The position numbers and the translations under genes were made by a program. The notes under the pieces are model-generated. The model saw nothing but the letters and a program-made list of their open reading frames with translations, made no database searches and had not been told where the DNA came from. 6,009 nt of DNA, taken from contig CATLGN010000115.1 of assembly GCA_949935685.1 (NCBI GenBank), forward strand, positions 1-6,009. The letters are read 5' to 3'. Source of the DNA: an uncultured Lachnospiraceae bacterium. GTDB taxonomy: Bacteria; Bacillota; Clostridia; Lachnospirales; Lachnospiraceae. This document shows, in pieces, positions 4,963 through 6,009 of this stretch; the first letter of the stretch is position 1, and the number at the start of each line of letters is the position of its first letter.

Positions 4963-6009
4963 TCACTTTCCGACCGCCATCATTTTCAGGACATGCTGCG
5001 CATATGCCTGAAAAGCGGCTCTGTCTTTTTTCAGCGAATCCGTCACTTCAAAAAAGAGTTCGGGGCTCTTATAATCCCGTTTGAAAAACGGTTCAAACAC
5101 AACATCCCACTGTGGCAGGTAGGTGGAATATTTCCGGGTGTAGCAGTTATGCGCCTTAGCCTGTGTCCGGTTTTGCCTGTCCGCGTATTTGGCGATGGAC
5201 TTATGAATGGCGTTATCTTCCAGTGGCAGGTAATAGTAATCGGGATAATTGGAATAAAAGTATTTCATTTCTTCTTCGTAAAGCGGAACCCGCAGAATAC
5301 CGGCGGCGCCGTTCCCGGAGAAATAGCATCCCTCCGCGCTGCAGAAGATTTCTTTCGGAAGCGGCGCGGGAAAGCTGAGTTTCATAAAGAGCTCCTGCCG
5401 GCTTGTCCCATCCATTTCCCGATACCGATTGGCCTGTACTTTTTTCACCTTTGTCTGGGCGGAAAAAATATTGCCGTATGCCAGAACCGGCAGGATATGG
5501 AACATCCCGGCGAGGTCATCGGCGTTATGGCGGATGATGGCGTTCAGGGCGGCGTTTGTATGATTTTTCACATAGTCGTGATAAATTTCAATCAGTTGGC
5601 CGCCGTCGTAGGGATCGTCCCGATGCAGGTCAAGAAACTGCTCCAGTGTTTTCTGCTTACAGTTCGGAAGTCTCAGAAACTCCCGGAACGGTGCGGTGCG
5701 TCTGTAGAGATCGATTCCCGTAAAGTCGGAAAAATGCCAGGGCAGGCCATATTGCCGGCATTTCTGTAAAATGAACGGCAGATCGAAATTGTTTCCGTTA
5801 AAATGCACCAGATGGGTGTACTGATACATGGCGAAGTCAAAAAATGCGGCGATGACATTTTTTTCTTCTTCCGGTGAATCGGCCAGCCATTGGATGGTGT
5901 TCCACTGTCCGTACTCGCAATAGGCGCAGCCGATCAGATAGAGCGTGGAACTGCCTGCCGCAAAGCCGGTTGTCTCGATGTCTATAAAAAGCACCCGGGA
6001 CAGGGGAAC
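4963..6009 (-). CDS. YprB-like RNase H-fold (DEDD superfamily) exonuclease-domain protein, 5' end missing
   Basis: The protein reads from the right edge of the window to a TGA at 4963-4965. A GTG at 5992-5994 could start a 343-residue product. However, the frame stays open upstream to the edge (VPLSR before VLFIDIETTG) and family members normally have a short N-terminal extension, so the gene is probably 5'-truncated by the window. Numbered from that GTG, the catalytic carboxylates are visible: DIET (Asp5, Glu7) in motif I, HFNGNNFDLPF with Asp71 in motif II, and HNADD with Asp160 in motif III. This is the Pfam RNase_H_2/YprB type, predicted 3'-5' exonuclease on DNA or RNA; substrate is unknown. 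His156 stands where DEDDy-type members have Tyr, with Tyr-like spacing (HxxxD). Residues about 175-343 form a family-specific C-terminal region with many aromatic residues (YFYSNYPDYYYLPL) and no motif known to me. The protein is soluble, with no signal peptide. It is convergent with the M56 gene and shares its terminator. Confidence 0.88.
   Translation of the reverse strand, partial: VPLSRVLFIDIETTGFAAGSSTLYLIGCAYCEYGQWNTIQWLADSPEEEKNVIAAFFDFAMYQYTHLVHFNGNNFDLPFILQKCRQYGLPWHFSDFTGIDLYRRTAPFREFLRLPNCKQKTLEQFLDLHRDDPYDGGQLIEIYHDYVKNHTNAALNAIIRHNADDLAGMFHILPVLAYGNIFSAQTKVKKVQANRYREMDGTSRQELFMKLSFPAPLPKEIFCSAEGCYFSGNGAAGILRVPLYEEEMKYFYSNYPDYYYLPLEDNAIHKSIAKYADRQNRTQAKAHNCYTRKYSTYLPQWDVVFEPFFKRDYKSPELFFEVTDSLKKDRAAFQAYAQHVLKMMAVGK

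Noticed and set aside
4235..4966. Minus-strand open frames opposite the M56 tail domain
   Set aside because: Rich in Pro, Arg, His and Ser and read through the bidirectional terminator; the plus-strand frame is continuous with the M56 protein and contains motif-like segments.

Overview
The window looks like a chromosomal stretch from a low-to-moderate GC, spore-lineage Firmicute, most likely a clostridium of the Lachnospiraceae type. The reasons are a protein with a textbook Spo0A DNA-binding domain, a DUF4125-type protein, a BlaI/M56 regulatory pair, strong Shine-Dalgarno sequences and sigma-A style promoters with 17-bp spacers. The taxonomic call is inference from gene families; no rRNA gene is present.

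Layout, left to right. (1) The 3' end of a DUF4125-like gene (2-406, +). (2) A 124-bp gap with a good promoter, then a 171-residue protein (531-1046, +) that carries the complete Spo0A effector domain but no phosphoacceptor receiver domain. (3) A roughly 220-bp gap (1047-1269) holding an extended -10 promoter, a hairpin, and a structured GC-rich element with two 13-bp direct repeats inside a closing stem. A 40-codon ORF of doubtful reality overlaps it. (4) Glycogen synthase glgA (1270-2715, +), closed by a strong intrinsic terminator. (5) A perfect consensus promoter (TTGACA-17-TATAAT) overlaid by two copies of the dyad TTATAC-N4-GTATAA. It drives a BlaI/MecI-family repressor (2847-3233) and, through an ATGA stop/start overlap, an M56 (BlaR1-type) membrane metallopeptidase (3230-4864). 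(6) A bidirectional terminator between convergent genes. (7) On the minus strand, a YprB-like DEDD-superfamily exonuclease-domain protein (4963-6009) whose 5' end lies outside the window.

How the genes work together. The blaI/M56 pair is a self-contained sensor-protease/repressor switch. The M56 protein has no penicillin-binding sensor domain and no beta-lactamase gene is adjacent, so its signal is probably not a beta-lactam. The twin operators predict autoregulation. The receiverless Spo0A paralogue next to glgA suggests, but does not show, a link between developmental control and glycogen (granulose) storage. The remaining genes look like independent housekeeping or lineage-specific genes. 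The points most worth following are the receiverless Spo0A, the twin operator, the structured glgA leader and the unassigned sensor domain of the M56 protein.
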